A stretch of 64,000 bases of DNA from Muricoccus nepalensis (lineage in GTDB: Bacteria; Pseudomonadota; Alphaproteobacteria; Acetobacterales; Acetobacteraceae). The notes under the pieces were generated by a model. That model was not told where the DNA came from and searched no databases. It worked only from the letters and a program-made list of their open reading frames with translations. A program made the translations under genes and the position numbers. Shown here in pieces: positions 1 to 8,407 of this stretch. How positions within the stretch are numbered: the stretch's first letter is position 1; every line of letters begins with the position of its first letter. Location: positions 162,497 through 226,496 of the forward strand of contig NZ_RCZP01000005.1 of NCBI RefSeq assembly GCF_006438825.1. The letters are read 5' to 3'.

Positions 1-45
1 CGCCCGGAGATGATCGCGTGGGCCCGGCAGGCGGTGGAGAACTGA
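1..45 (+). CDS. 3' end of a gene cut by the window edge
   Basis: The first 14 codons read in frame to a TGA at 43-45 and end in the residues WARQAVEN. The start lies outside the window. Too little is visible to assign a family. The frame is the only one ending cleanly before the convergent SDR gene, so it is probably the tail of a real gene. Confidence 0.4.
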   Translation, partial: RPEMIAWARQAVEN

Positions 46-143
46 GCGCCCGCGGGCGCCGGGCCGGCCCGCGCGCCACCGTTTCATGCGGGCGAAAATC
101 CGCCCGCCCCCTCTCGTGCCGACGGATCGCCCGCGACGAGCCA

Positions 144-941
144 CTATCCCCGCTTCTCCAGCAAGCCGCCATCGACGGGCAGGATCACGCCGGTGACGTA
201 GCCGGCCTCGTCGGAGGCCAGGAACACCGCCGCGTTGGCGACGTCCCAGGCCGAGCCCATGCGGCCCATCGGCACCAGCGCCTCGCGCTCCGCCCGGACC
301 ACCTCGCGCGGCACGCCCCGCTCCTGCGCGCGGCGCTCGATCGCCATGGGGGTGTCGATCAGCCCGGGCAGGATGACGTTGGCGCGGATGCCGTGGCGGG
401 CGTTCTCCATCGCGATGTGCTGGGTCAGCGCGTTCACCCCCGCCTTGCTGGTCTTGTAGGTCACGGTCGGCCGCGCCGAGAGCGAGGAGGTGGAGGAGAT
501 GTTGATGATGCAGCCCGCCTTCCGCGCGACCATGTGGGGCAGGACGTGCTTGCACGTCATGAACATGCCCTTCAGGTTCATGCCCATGATGGCGTCCCAG
601 GTGTCGGCGTCCATCTCCGCCGTCTTCCGGTCGCCCCTGGAGCGGCCGACGTTGTTGTGCAGCACGTCGATCCGGCCGTAGCGCTCGACGCAGGCCCGGG
701 CGATGGCGGCGCAGTCCTCCTCCCGCGTGATGTCGGCGCGGAGCGTCGAGGCCGGGTGGCCGTGCCGCTCGACCGCGGCGCGCGTCGCCTCCGCCCACTC
801 CTCGTTGATGTCCACCAGCAGCAGCGTCGCGCCTTCCTCCGCGTAGCGCTCCGCCACCGCGCGGCCGTTGCCCACGGTCTCGCCGGGCTGCTGCCCGGCG
901 CCGACGACGATCGCGACCTTGCCTTCAAGCCGTCCGGCCAT
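144..941 (-). CDS. SDR-family NAD(P)-dependent oxidoreductase
   Basis: A 265-residue classical short-chain dehydrogenase/reductase. The N-terminal Rossmann motif is a stretched glycine-rich loop at residues 13-26 (GAGQQPGETVGNG), followed by NNVG at 96-99, a catalytic serine region at 149-153 and the YxxxK pair Y162/K166. The ATG at 939-941 opens with MAGRLEGKVA, the normal SDR start, and rules out the longer open frame upstream. The receptor gene on the same strand ends only 11 bases before it, so the two form an operon. The protein resembles the SDR at 5429-6229 in length and in many blocks, suggesting paralogues. Substrate unknown; a hydroxyacid or sugar alcohol is plausible from the neighbourhood. 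Confidence 0.9.
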   Translation of the reverse strand: MAGRLEGKVAIVVGAGQQPGETVGNGRAVAERYAEEGATLLLVDINEEWAEATRAAVERHGHPASTLRADITREEDCAAIARACVERYGRIDVLHNNVGRSRGDRKTAEMDADTWDAIMGMNLKGMFMTCKHVLPHMVARKAGCIINISSTSSLSARPTVTYKTSKAGVNALTQHIAMENARHGIRANVILPGLIDTPMAIERRAQERGVPREVVRAEREALVPMGRMGSAWDVANAAVFLASDEAGYVTGVILPVDGGLLEKRG

Positions 942-952
942 TCGACGTTCCT

Positions 953-1972
953 TCAGTCTGAGGTGATGCGGCCGTCGGTGACCACGCGCCGCCAGCGGGC
1001 CTCCTCGGCGCGCATGAAGCGGGTCATCTCCTCCGGGCTGTTCACGGCCACCGTCAGCCCCTCGCCCGCCAGGCGGGAATGGTAGGCGGGCGCCTGCGTC
1101 ACCTTCTTCATCGCGTCGTTCAGCCGGGCCAGGATCGGCGCCGGCGTGCCGCCCGGCGCGAAGACCGCGTACCAGACCTCCGCCTCGTAGCCCGGCAGGG
1201 TCTCCGCGACCGTGGGCACGCCCTCGTAGGCCGGCGTGCGCTGCGGCGAGGTCACGGCCACCGCGCGCATCCGGTCGCCCTTCACGAAGGCCGCCACGCC
1301 GCCGGCGGTGCCGAACACCATGTCCAGCCGCCCGCCCAGCAGGTCCGTGTAGGCGGGGCCCGCGCCGCGATAGGGCACGTGGGTGATGTCCACCCCGGCC
1401 GTGATCTTGAACAGCTCCGCCGCCAGGTGCACGGCCGAGCCGTTGCCCGAGGACCCGTAGGTCAGCTTCCCCGGATCCGCCTTCGCCGCGCGGATGATGT
1501 CCGCCACGCCGCGGAAGGGGCTGTCGGGCCGCACCACCACCACATTCGGGCCGTGGCAGATGAGCCCGACCTCCGCGAAGCCCCTCTCCGTGTCGTAGGG
1601 CAGGCCCTTCACGAGGGAGGCGTTGATGGCGATGGCGGAGGTCGTGAGGAGCAGCGTGTAGCCGTCCGGCGCCGCCTTGGAGACGAGGTCCGAGCCGAGA
1701 ACCGTGCCCCCGCCCGCGCGGTTGTCGATGACCACGGGCTGCCCGAGCTCCACCGAGAGCAACTGGGCCAGCTCGCGCCCCACCACGTCCGTGCCGCCGC
1801 CCGCGGTGAAGGGCACGACCACCCGGATCGGGCGGCTGGGGTAGGTCTCGGCGCCGAGGGCCGGCCCCAGCGAGGCCAGGAGGCCGGCTCCCGCGCCGAG
1901 GCCCAGCACGCCCCGTCGCCCTGCCGGCAGCCCTTTGCCGGCGGCCTGAACGCCGCGTCGTTCCCTTGCCAT
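953..1972 (-). CDS. TctC/Bug-family tripartite tricarboxylate transporter receptor
   Basis: A 339-residue periplasmic solute-binding protein. The leader (about residues 1-41) carries a twin-arginine-like GRRGVLGLGAG stretch and ends in an AxA-type site. Family signatures follow in order: PFTAGGGTD, VVIDNRAGGGTVLGSD, APDGYTLLL, GSSGNGSAVHLA and THVPYRGAG. Bug proteins capture carboxylated organic acids and hand them to TctA/TctB, which are absent here. ATG at 1970-1972 was chosen because it directly precedes the leader. It is first in an operon with the downstream SDR and is transcribed divergently from the IclR gene, which probably controls it. The leader is longer than usual for the family. 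Confidence 0.92.
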   Translation of the reverse strand: MARERRGVQAAGKGLPAGRRGVLGLGAGAGLLASLGPALGAETYPSRPIRVVVPFTAGGGTDVVGRELAQLLSVELGQPVVIDNRAGGGTVLGSDLVSKAAPDGYTLLLTTSAIAINASLVKGLPYDTERGFAEVGLICHGPNVVVVRPDSPFRGVADIIRAAKADPGKLTYGSSGNGSAVHLAAELFKITAGVDITHVPYRGAGPAYTDLLGGRLDMVFGTAGGVAAFVKGDRMRAVAVTSPQRTPAYEGVPTVAETLPGYEAEVWYAVFAPGGTPAPILARLNDAMKKVTQAPAYHSRLAGEGLTVAVNSPEEMTRFMRAEEARWRRVVTDGRITSD

Positions 1973-2028
1973 GGCGCATCCTCCCGCGTTCCGGCCGCAA
2001 GCTAGGCATTGGCTTCCATGGCATGCAA

Positions 2029-2053
2029 GTGACTTCCATCGGGCGAAAGTCAC
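2029..2053. promoter_or_regulatory. Inverted repeat, candidate IclR operator
   Basis: GTGACTT at 2029-2035 is repeated as AAGTCAC at 2047-2053, giving a 7-bp perfect inverted repeat with an 11-bp spacer. It sits in the 96-bp gap between the divergent receptor (start 1972) and IclR gene (start 2069), 16 bases before the IclR start. IclR proteins commonly autoregulate and bind short inverted repeats, so a dual-control operator is likely but unproven. Confidence 0.5.
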
Positions 2054-2068
2054 GGCTAGCCTCGTGGC

Positions 2069-2860
2069 ATGGCAAAGCAGCCCGGACGCGCTTCCAAGCC
2101 CCTTGTGCAACGACCTCGGGATGACCAGCCCGGCGCCGTCCTGCGCGCCGTCCCGCCCGCCGCGCCCGTCGGCCCCCTTCCGAGCGACAGCGTGCGCGCC
2201 GTGGACCGCGCCCTGGTGCTGCTGCGCGCCTTCCGGGAGGAGGACGGGCCGCTGGGGCTGACGGAGCTCTCCCGCCGCGCCGGGCTGAACATGACCACGG
2301 CGCTGCGCCTGCTCGGCACGCTGGAGGGGCATGGCTTCGTCAAGCGCCTGCCCGGCGGCGGCTACCTGCTCGGCCCCACCCTGCTGCTGCTGGGCGACGT
2401 GTTCCGCCGCTCCCTTCGCCTGGAGCACCACGTGATGCCCGCGCTGGAGCGCCTGCGCGCCGAGAGCCGGGAGAGCGCCGCCTTCTTCGTGCGGGAGGGC
2501 GAGCAGCGGCGCTGCGTCTTCCGCCTGGACTCCCCTCAGCTCGTCCGCGACGTCGCCCATGTCGGGGAGGCGCAGCCGCTGGGCCGCGGGGCCCATGGCC
2601 GTTCCCTGATCGCCCTGGAGAGCGGCGAGAGCCTGCCCGTGGTTACCCGGGGCGAGCGCCTGCCCCAGATCGCCGCCATCGCCTGCCCCGTGCTGGACGC
2701 GGCCGGTCGCGTCGCCGGCTCCATCGGCATCTCCGTGCCGCTCTACCGCTTCACGGCGGAGACGGAGGCGCTCTGCGCCCCGCTGGTGCTGCGGGAGGCG
2801 AGCGCGATGACGCGCGACCTGGGCGGCGACCCGGCGCCGCTGGAACGCGCCGCGCGCTGA
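2069..2860 (+). CDS. IclR-family transcriptional regulator
   Basis: A 263-residue regulator with an N-terminal winged helix-turn-helix at about residues 43-102 (LGLTELSRRAGLNMTTALR), followed by the IclR effector domain. A proline-rich 40-residue tail precedes the HTH. IclR proteins usually repress or activate adjacent catabolic operons in response to an aromatic or organic-acid ligand. This gene lies between a divergent receptor-SDR operon and the co-directional run of CMD-like protein, lactonase, receptor and SDR, so it is the obvious local controller of both. The effector domain is a little shorter than in many IclR members, but the protein is open and complete. Confidence 0.9.
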   Translation: MAKQPGRASKPLVQRPRDDQPGAVLRAVPPAAPVGPLPSDSVRAVDRALVLLRAFREEDGPLGLTELSRRAGLNMTTALRLLGTLEGHGFVKRLPGGGYLLGPTLLLLGDVFRRSLRLEHHVMPALERLRAESRESAAFFVREGEQRRCVFRLDSPQLVRDVAHVGEAQPLGRGAHGRSLIALESGESLPVVTRGERLPQIAAIACPVLDAAGRVAGSIGISVPLYRFTAETEALCAPLVLREASAMTRDLGGDPAPLERAAR

Positions 2861-2883
2861 TCGCGGCAGGAGAGGGCCCAAGC

Positions 2884-3456
2884 ATGGCACGGATCGAGTT
2901 GACGCCCGAGGCGGAGCGCACGCCGGAGGAACAGGAGGTCCGCCAGGAGGCCGTTTCCGGCATCCGCGGCCGCGTCCCCGCGCCGATGATCGCCTGGCTG
3001 AAGAACCCGGAGCTGGCCCGCCGCGGCCAGCGGCTGGGCGAGCTGCTGCGCTACCAGACCACGCTGGAGCCACGGCTGTCGGAGCTGGCCATCCTCGTCG
3101 TCGGGCGCCACTGGACGGCCCATTACGAGTGGACCGTGCACAAGCGCGAGGGGCTGAAGGCCGGGATGGACCCGGAGGTGGTCGCCGCCATCGCGGAGCG
3201 CCGCGTGCCGATGCTGCGGGATGCGCGGGAGAGGGCGGTCTATGACGTCTCCACCGCGCTGATGGCGACGCGGCGCGTGCGGGACGACCTCTACCGCCGC
3301 GGGGTCGAGGTGCTGGGGGAGCGCGGCATGGTCGAGCTCGTGGCGTTGCTCGGCTACTACACCCTTGTCGCCATGACGCTGAACGTCTTCGAGATCGGCC
3401 TGCCGGAGGCCTTCGCGCCGGAACTCGGAGCGGAGCCGGGGGACCCCGTGCCGTGA
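2884..3456 (+). CDS. Carboxymuconolactone decarboxylase-like (CMD/AhpD fold) protein
   Basis: A 190-residue all-helical protein of the CMD family. The recognisable core is LSELAILVVGRHWTAHYEWTV with WTVH at about residues 83-86. The CxxC pair found in AhpD peroxidoredoxins is missing (the positions are occupied by WTAHYEW), so a thiol peroxidase role is unlikely; a decarboxylase or isomerase-like role on a lactone or muconate-type acid is more plausible. A good ribosome site (GCAGGAGAGG) precedes the ATG. Its TGA overlaps the GTG start of the following lactonase, indicating translational coupling and a shared pathway. Confidence 0.82.
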   Translation: MARIELTPEAERTPEEQEVRQEAVSGIRGRVPAPMIAWLKNPELARRGQRLGELLRYQTTLEPRLSELAILVVGRHWTAHYEWTVHKREGLKAGMDPEVVAAIAERRVPMLRDARERAVYDVSTALMATRRVRDDLYRRGVEVLGERGMVELVALLGYYTLVAMTLNVFEIGLPEAFAPELGAEPGDPVP

Positions 3457-4388
3457 CGGGCTGGGAACCGAGCCTCCGCTACCCCGATCCCGCCATCCGG
3501 GCCCTGGACCACCGCTTCGAGCGGTATCACCTGGTGCTGGCGGGCGTGGAGCGCCTCCACACCGGCCTTCGCTGGGCGGAGGGGCCGGTCTGGTTCGGCG
3601 CCTGGCGCAGCCTGCTGTTCAGCGACGTGCCGAACGACCGCATCCTCTGCTGGAGCGAGGCGACGGGGGCGGTCTCGACCTTCCGCGGCCCCTCGAACAA
3701 CGCCAACGGCAACACGCGGGACCGCGAGGGGCGGCTGGTCACCTGCGAGCACGGCGGGCGCCGCGTGACGCGCACGGAGCATGACGGCGCGGTCACGGTC
3801 CTCCTCGATTCCTTCGAGGGCAAGCGGCTGAACTCGCCAAACGACGTGGTGGTGAAGTCGGACGGCTCCATCTGGTTCACCGACCCGCCCTTCGGCATCG
3901 TCGGCTATTACCAGGGTGAGAAGGCCGAACAGGAGCGGCCGTCCTGCATCTACCGGATCGACGGCGCCACCGGCCGCGGCACGGCGGTGGCGGACGACGT
4001 GAACGGGCCCAACGGTCTCGCCTTCTCCCCGGACGAAGCCAGGCTCTACGTCATCGAATCCCGCGCCCGCCCCCGCACCATCCGCGTCTTCGACGTGGCC
4101 GACGACCGGCTCCGCAACGGCCGCGTGCTGGTCGATGCCGGCACCGGCACGCCGGACGGCTTCCGCGTGGACGTGGACGGCAACCTCTGGTGCGGCTGGG
4201 GCATGGACCCGGAGCAGGACGGGGTGCGCGTGTTCAGCCCCGACGGCGAGCCGATCGGCCACATCCACCTGCCGGAGCGCTGCGCCAACCTCGCCTTCGG
4301 TGGGCGGCACCGGAACCGGCTGTTCATGGCCGCCAGCCACTCGCTCTACGCGCTCTACGTCAACACGCAGGGCACGCCGGGCGGCTAG
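3453..4388 (+). CDS. SMP-30/gluconolactonase-family lactonase
   Basis: A 311-residue six-bladed beta-propeller lactonase. Expected divalent-metal ligands are visible: E43 in EGPVW, N187 in GPNGLAFSPD and D235 in DGFRVD, with the substrate-facing NSPNDVVV at about 127-134. Enzymes of this family hydrolyse aldono- or other lactones to the free hydroxyacid. The GTG start overlaps the preceding stop by four bases. No signal peptide is apparent, so the enzyme is probably cytoplasmic. Its paralogue at 56336-57241 shares the NSPND and WFTDPP blocks, showing the same chemistry is encoded twice in the window. Confidence 0.9.
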   Translation: MTGWEPSLRYPDPAIRALDHRFERYHLVLAGVERLHTGLRWAEGPVWFGAWRSLLFSDVPNDRILCWSEATGAVSTFRGPSNNANGNTRDREGRLVTCEHGGRRVTRTEHDGAVTVLLDSFEGKRLNSPNDVVVKSDGSIWFTDPPFGIVGYYQGEKAEQERPSCIYRIDGATGRGTAVADDVNGPNGLAFSPDEARLYVIESRARPRTIRVFDVADDRLRNGRVLVDAGTGTPDGFRVDVDGNLWCGWGMDPEQDGVRVFSPDGEPIGHIHLPERCANLAFGGRHRNRLFMAASHSLYALYVNTQGTPGG

Positions 4389-4414
4389 CCCGGCCACACC
4401 CAGGAGGAAGAGAC

Positions 4415-5392
4415 ATGACCACCCGCCGCCGGCTCGCCGGCCTGATCGCCGCCGCGGCGCTGCCGCTGGCCCGTCCCGCGATCGCGCAATCCGCCCGCAT
4501 CCCGGACGGCCCCATCCGCCTCGTCGTGCCCTTCCCGCCGGGCGGGCCGAACGACCTCGTCGCCCGCGTCCTCGGCCAGAAGCTCGGCGCGATCCTCGAG
4601 CGCAACGTGGTGGTGGAGAACCGCTCCGGCGCCGGCGGCGTGATCGGCACGGACAACGTGGTGAAGGCCGCGCCGGATGGCCGAAGCCTCTGCCTCACCA
4701 GCGCAGGCGCGATCGCGATCTCCCCCGTGCTCGGCGCGCCCATGCCCTTCGACGTGGCGAAGGACGTCGCGCCCCTCACCCTGGTCGCGCTGATGCCGGA
4801 ACTGCTGGCCGTGCCGCCTTCGCTGCCCGTGAGCACGGTGGCGGAGCTGGTGGACTACGCGAAGAAGAACCCGGGCAAGGTGAACTACGGCTCCTCCGGC
4901 ATCGGCTCCATGCCGCATCTGGCGGGAGAGGCCTTCCGCGCGGCGGCCGGGATCGACATCATCCACGTGCCCTATCGCGGCGCCGCGCCGGCCGTGACGG
5001 ACCTGATCGCCGGCCAGGTGCAGATGATGTTCGCGGACATGCCGGCCATGATGTCCCAGGTGCAGGGCAACACGCTGCGCCCCATCGCCCTCGCCAGCGG
5101 CGAGCGGTCGCCCCTCCTGCCGCAGACGCCGACCATGGTGGAGGCCGGCGTGCCGGTGACGGCGGACAACTGGTACGGCCTCGTCACCTCGTCCAGGGTT
5201 CCCGCCCCGGTGCAGGCCCTGCTGCAGGAGGCCGCCGCGCGCGCCCTGCAGGACCCGGAACTGGTGAAGTCCTACGGCGAGCAGGGCGCCCGCCCCGTGG
5301 GCGGCACGCAGGCCGAGTTCCGCGACTTCATCGTCAAGGAAAGCGCGCGCTGGGGCGAAGTGGGCCGCCGCGCGGACATCCGGATGGATTGA
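4415..5392 (+). CDS. TctC/Bug-family receptor
   Basis: A 325-residue secreted receptor with a Tat-like leader (MTTRRRLAGLIAAAA, cleavage near AIAQ). Signatures include PFPPGGPNDLVAR, VVVENRSGAGGVIGTD, GSSGIGSMPHLAGEAF and HVPYRGAAPAVTDLI. The ATG at 4415 is preceded by CAGGAGGAAGAG at ideal spacing; the open frame extends further upstream but that part overlaps the lactonase gene. It lies 26 bases after the lactonase and 36 before the SDR in one transcription unit, so its ligand is presumably the lactone or acid handled by these enzymes. Confidence 0.92.
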   Translation: MTTRRRLAGLIAAAALPLARPAIAQSARIPDGPIRLVVPFPPGGPNDLVARVLGQKLGAILERNVVVENRSGAGGVIGTDNVVKAAPDGRSLCLTSAGAIAISPVLGAPMPFDVAKDVAPLTLVALMPELLAVPPSLPVSTVAELVDYAKKNPGKVNYGSSGIGSMPHLAGEAFRAAAGIDIIHVPYRGAAPAVTDLIAGQVQMMFADMPAMMSQVQGNTLRPIALASGERSPLLPQTPTMVEAGVPVTADNWYGLVTSSRVPAPVQALLQEAAARALQDPELVKSYGEQGARPVGGTQAEFRDFIVKESARWGEVGRRADIRMD

Positions 5393-5405
5393 GGCGGGAC
5401 GCCTC
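5391..5405. other. Short GC hairpin between receptor and SDR genes
   Basis: GAGGCG-GGA-CGCCTC forms a perfect 6-bp stem with a three-base loop, starting inside the receptor stop codon. There is no T-run, so it is more likely a message-stability or attenuation hairpin within the operon than a full terminator. High local GC makes chance formation possible. Confidence 0.35.
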
Positions 5406-5428
5406 CCTCACGCAGCAGGACAATCGAC

Positions 5429-6229
5429 ATGGCAGGACGTCTCGAGGGCAAGGTCGCCGTCATCACCGGCGCGGGGTCCGCCGGTCCGGGCTGGGGCAAT
5501 GGCCGCGCGGCCGCCGTGCTCTTCGCGCGGGAAGGGGCGCTGGTCTACGGCGTGGACCGGAACCCTGCCGCGATGGAGGAGACGGCCGCCCGCATCCGCG
5601 AGGAGGGCGGCCGCTTTGCGATGGGCGAGTGCGACGTCATGAGCAGCGATTCCATCGCCGCCATGGTGCAGGCGGCGCTCGCGGAGTACGGCCGCATCGA
5701 CGTGCTGGTGAACAACGTCGGCGGCTCCGCCAAGGGCGGCCCGGTGGAGATGAGCGAGGAGGTCTGGGACACCCAGATCGACTACAACCTGAAGAGCGTC
5801 TTCCTGGCCTGCAAGCACGTCCTTCCCGTCATGGTGCGGCAGGGCGGCGGCGCCATCGTCAACACCGCCTCCACCTCCGGCCTCCGCTGGACCGGCGCGG
5901 CGCAGGTGGCCTACGCGGCCTCCAAGGCGGGCATCATCCAGTTCTCCCGCGTCGTCGCGGTGGAGTACGCGGCCCGCCACATCCGCGTGAACACCGTGGT
6001 TCCCGGGCAGATGCACACGCCGATGGTGGAGACGCGCCTGGCCGGGCAGCGCGCCGGCGGCGACGTGCAGGCCCTGCTCGCCTCGCGCGTGAAGCGTATC
6101 CCGCTCGGCTTTGCCGGCGACGGGCGCGACACGGCGGCCGCGGCCCTCTTCCTTGCCTCCGACGAGGCACGCTTCGTGACGGGCACGGAGATCGTGGTCG
6201 ATGGCGGCATGTCCGTCCGCTGCGACTGA
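5429..6229 (+). CDS. SDR-family NAD(P)-dependent oxidoreductase
   Basis: A 266-residue classical SDR beginning MAGRLEGKVAVITGAG, with the extended nucleotide loop GAGSAGPGWGNG, NNVG at 95-98, the catalytic Y162-A-A-S-K166 and a C-terminal FVTGTEIVVDGG. It is last in the IclR/CMD/lactonase/receptor run. The length, the unusual long glycine loop, KHVLP at 129-133 and the position of the YxxxK pair match the SDR at 144-941, so the two are diverged paralogues placed at mirror-image ends of the cluster. Probable role: oxidation of a hydroxyl group on the transported acid or sugar derivative. Confidence 0.9.
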   Translation: MAGRLEGKVAVITGAGSAGPGWGNGRAAAVLFAREGALVYGVDRNPAAMEETAARIREEGGRFAMGECDVMSSDSIAAMVQAALAEYGRIDVLVNNVGGSAKGGPVEMSEEVWDTQIDYNLKSVFLACKHVLPVMVRQGGGAIVNTASTSGLRWTGAAQVAYAASKAGIIQFSRVVAVEYAARHIRVNTVVPGQMHTPMVETRLAGQRAGGDVQALLASRVKRIPLGFAGDGRDTAAAALFLASDEARFVTGTEIVVDGGMSVRCD

Positions 6230-6572
6230 GGCGCCCTTGCTGTCCTGCGTAGACCCGCGGGCTTTGTCCACTTGCCGGCATCCGGGGGTGGACGCTGGCG
6301 GATTGCAGCGGGCGCGGGGCTGGTCGAGCCTGCCGGACGGCGCCGTTCATGGTGGACCCCGCTTCAAACTTCTCCACCCTTGCAGCACGGTTCTCGCTGA
6401 AGGTGAGGTGGGCGCGGCGGAGCTCGTCGGTGGGAGGTCGTGCCGGTAGGCGCGGCATCCCTCGTCGAAGGTCCCAATTCATCGGTTGGACAATCTACCG
6501 GCTGCGGCAATATTGCAGCCCAAAACCAGGCGAGTCAGCGAACGCTTGGCCGCCTGGCGAAGGAGGAAGCGC
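6230..6572. other. Intergenic stretch, no gene recognised
   Basis: The 343 bases between the SDR and the deacetylase-like gene hold no open frame with family features. The only clear element is the ribosome-binding site AAGGAGGAAG at about 6560-6569. The last 100 bases are less GC-rich and probably carry the promoter of the next operon. Confidence 0.5.
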
Positions 6573-7409
6573 GTGCAGGATAAGCAGGATACAATCGCCG
6601 TCTGGCCCAGTGGAGCTCGTTTGGCCGTGATGGTCACCGTGATGTTCGAGGCTTGGCCGGAGGGCAAGACGCCGCCCTACTCACCGATGGCCAGCCCGCT
6701 GAAGGCGGGCGTGACGGACTTGCAGGGCATCTCCTGGGCGGCCTACGGCGCGCGGACCGGGCTACGCCGCCTGGCCGATCTGCTGGACGGCTTCGGCATC
6801 AAGGCAACGGTGGCGGCGAACGCCTGTGCGATCGAGCGCGCCCCTGACTTGGTTCGCGCCATGCACGCGAACGGGCACGAGATCGCGGGGCACTCCTACA
6901 CCCAGGATATGTTCCTTCCTTATCTCTCGCCCGAGGAGGAGAAGGCGCTGATCCGCCGCTGCTCCGGCATCATCGAGGAGACGGTCGGGCAGAAGCCTGT
7001 GGGCTGGGCCAGCCCGCGCATGACGCCCACCGAGCACACGGCCGGCTTCCTGGCGGAGGACGGATTTCTCTGGCACGGCGACTACAACGATACCGACCTT
7101 CCCTACGTCGTCGGAACACCGCACGGGCCGGTCGTGGCGCTGCAGCACAGCGATTTCACGGACAACCGCGTCCTGCGCGGCAGCCCGCGGGACTTCCTCG
7201 ACGTCTACCGCGACACCTGCGACTTCCTGCTCGGCACCGGCCAACCAGAGATCCTCAACCTCACCGTCCACGCGCATTTCGGCGGCCGTCCTCCCATGGC
7301 CGCGGCACTGCATGCCATCTTGACCCATATGAACGACAAGGAAGGCTTGTGGTTCGCGCGCCACGACGAGGTTGCGCGCTGGGTCCTCAGCGGGAGTGCG
7401 CGGCCGTGA
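6573..7409 (+). CDS. Polysaccharide deacetylase (NodB-fold, DCA/PuuE-like subgroup)
   Basis: A 278-residue NodB-homology enzyme. Motifs: TVMFEAWPEG at about 22-31 in place of the usual TFDDG, HEIAGHSY at 102-109 supplying two metal histidines, and GWASPRMTPTEHT at 144-156. This pattern is that of the subgroup containing PuuE-type allantoinases and the Helicobacter PgdA type, so hydrolysis of an amide or cyclic ureide is as likely as sugar deacetylation. The GTG at 6573 is chosen because AAGGAGGAAG lies just upstream; the frame is open further back without a better site. No leader is seen, which favours a cytoplasmic small-molecule amidase. Its stop overlaps the next receptor start. Confidence 0.8.
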   Translation: MQDKQDTIAVWPSGARLAVMVTVMFEAWPEGKTPPYSPMASPLKAGVTDLQGISWAAYGARTGLRRLADLLDGFGIKATVAANACAIERAPDLVRAMHANGHEIAGHSYTQDMFLPYLSPEEEKALIRRCSGIIEETVGQKPVGWASPRMTPTEHTAGFLAEDGFLWHGDYNDTDLPYVVGTPHGPVVALQHSDFTDNRVLRGSPRDFLDVYRDTCDFLLGTGQPEILNLTVHAHFGGRPPMAAALHAILTHMNDKEGLWFARHDEVARWVLSGSARP

Positions 7410-8407
7410 GTGATACCCGTCTCGCTTTGCTCTCCCGGCGCATGGCGCTCGGCGCCATCGGGCTGCTCCTGCCGTCGGCTCGCGCCCAGGCCCAAAATCA
7501 AGGCGCCAGCTATCCCTCCCGCCCCCTCCAGTTCGTCGTCGGCTACGCCGCCGGGGGCACGGGCGATGTCTTCGCGCGCATTGTCGCCGAGCGGCTGCGG
7601 GCGCCGCTTGGCCAGAACGTGGTGGTGGAAAACCGGTCGGGCGCCACGGGCACGATCGCCGCGCAGTTTGTCGCTCGTTCCGCGCCCGATGGATACACGA
7701 TCCTGCTCGGCCAGACGCCGGAGGTCGCCATCGCGCCTCGTTTCCTCGCGAACCCCACCTACGATCCGGTCACCGACCTCGTGCCTGTGGCCCTCGTCGC
7801 CAACGCCACCCTCGGGCTGGTGGTGAACGCCGCCTCGCCCATCCGATCCGTCGCGGAGCTCTTCGCCGAGGCGCGGAAGCGGCCGGGGCGGCTCAGCTTT
7901 GCTTCCTCCGGCACGGGAACGCCCGGGCATTTCGGGGCGGAGACGCTCGCGCTGCGCGGGGGCGTGCCGATGGTGCACGTGCCCTATCGCGGTGCGGCTC
8001 CCGCGTTGACAGACCTTCTGGGCGGGCACGTGGACTTCTTCTTCTCCGGCCTGCCTGCGGCAATCCCGCACGTGCGGGAAGGCCGGCTGCGGTTGCTCGC
8101 GGTCTCGACGGCAAAACGGGTCCCGGCCGTGCCGGAGACGCCGACCGTCCAGGAGGGGGGCGTGCCCGACTTCGACTTCAGCCTCTGGACCGGCCTGTTC
8201 GCCCCAGCCGGCACGCCAGAGCCCGTGGTGCGGCGCCTGAACGAGGAGACCAACCGCATCATCGCCGAGCCGGTGGTGAGAGACCGCATCGTGCAGGAGG
8301 GCGGCGACGTGTTGGCGAACACACCCGAGGAGTTCCGGGCCTTCATCGCCCGCGAGCTGACGAAGTACACCGGCGTGATTGCGGCCACGGGCGTGAAGCC
8401 GGAGTGA
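7406..8407 (+). CDS. TctC/Bug-family receptor
   Basis: A 333-residue receptor starting at a GTG that overlaps the TGA of the deacetylase gene by four bases, so the pair is translationally coupled. The leader VSDTRLALLSRRMALGAIG ends near ARAQAQ. Blocks: GYAAGGTGDVFAR, VVVENRSGATGTIAAQ, APDGYTILL, ASSGTGTPGHFGAETL, HVPYRGAAPALTDLLGG. Coupling to an amidohydrolase-like enzyme suggests an N-acyl or ureido carboxylate as ligand; this is inference. An internal ATG at 7442 is an alternative start. Confidence 0.9.
   Translation: MSDTRLALLSRRMALGAIGLLLPSARAQAQNQGASYPSRPLQFVVGYAAGGTGDVFARIVAERLRAPLGQNVVVENRSGATGTIAAQFVARSAPDGYTILLGQTPEVAIAPRFLANPTYDPVTDLVPVALVANATLGLVVNAASPIRSVAELFAEARKRPGRLSFASSGTGTPGHFGAETLALRGGVPMVHVPYRGAAPALTDLLGGHVDFFFSGLPAAIPHVREGRLRLLAVSTAKRVPAVPETPTVQEGGVPDFDFSLWTGLFAPAGTPEPVVRRLNEETNRIIAEPVVRDRIVQEGGDVLANTPEEFRAFIARELTKYTGVIAATGVKPE

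Noticed and set aside
953..3073. Long upstream extension of the first receptor gene on the minus strand
   Set aside because: The extension runs antisense through the IclR gene; the ATG at 1970-1972 directly precedes a leader peptide.
4135..6252. A 705-codon plus-strand frame across lactonase, receptor and SDR
   Set aside because: It is out of frame with three genes that have clear motifs, and its composition is a GC artefact.
6230..6482. Minus-strand frame with LRRAHLTFSENRAARVEKFE
   Set aside because: It has no start signal and matches no family I can name; a vague resemblance to the unassigned stretch near 29150-29220 was too short to support a repeat.
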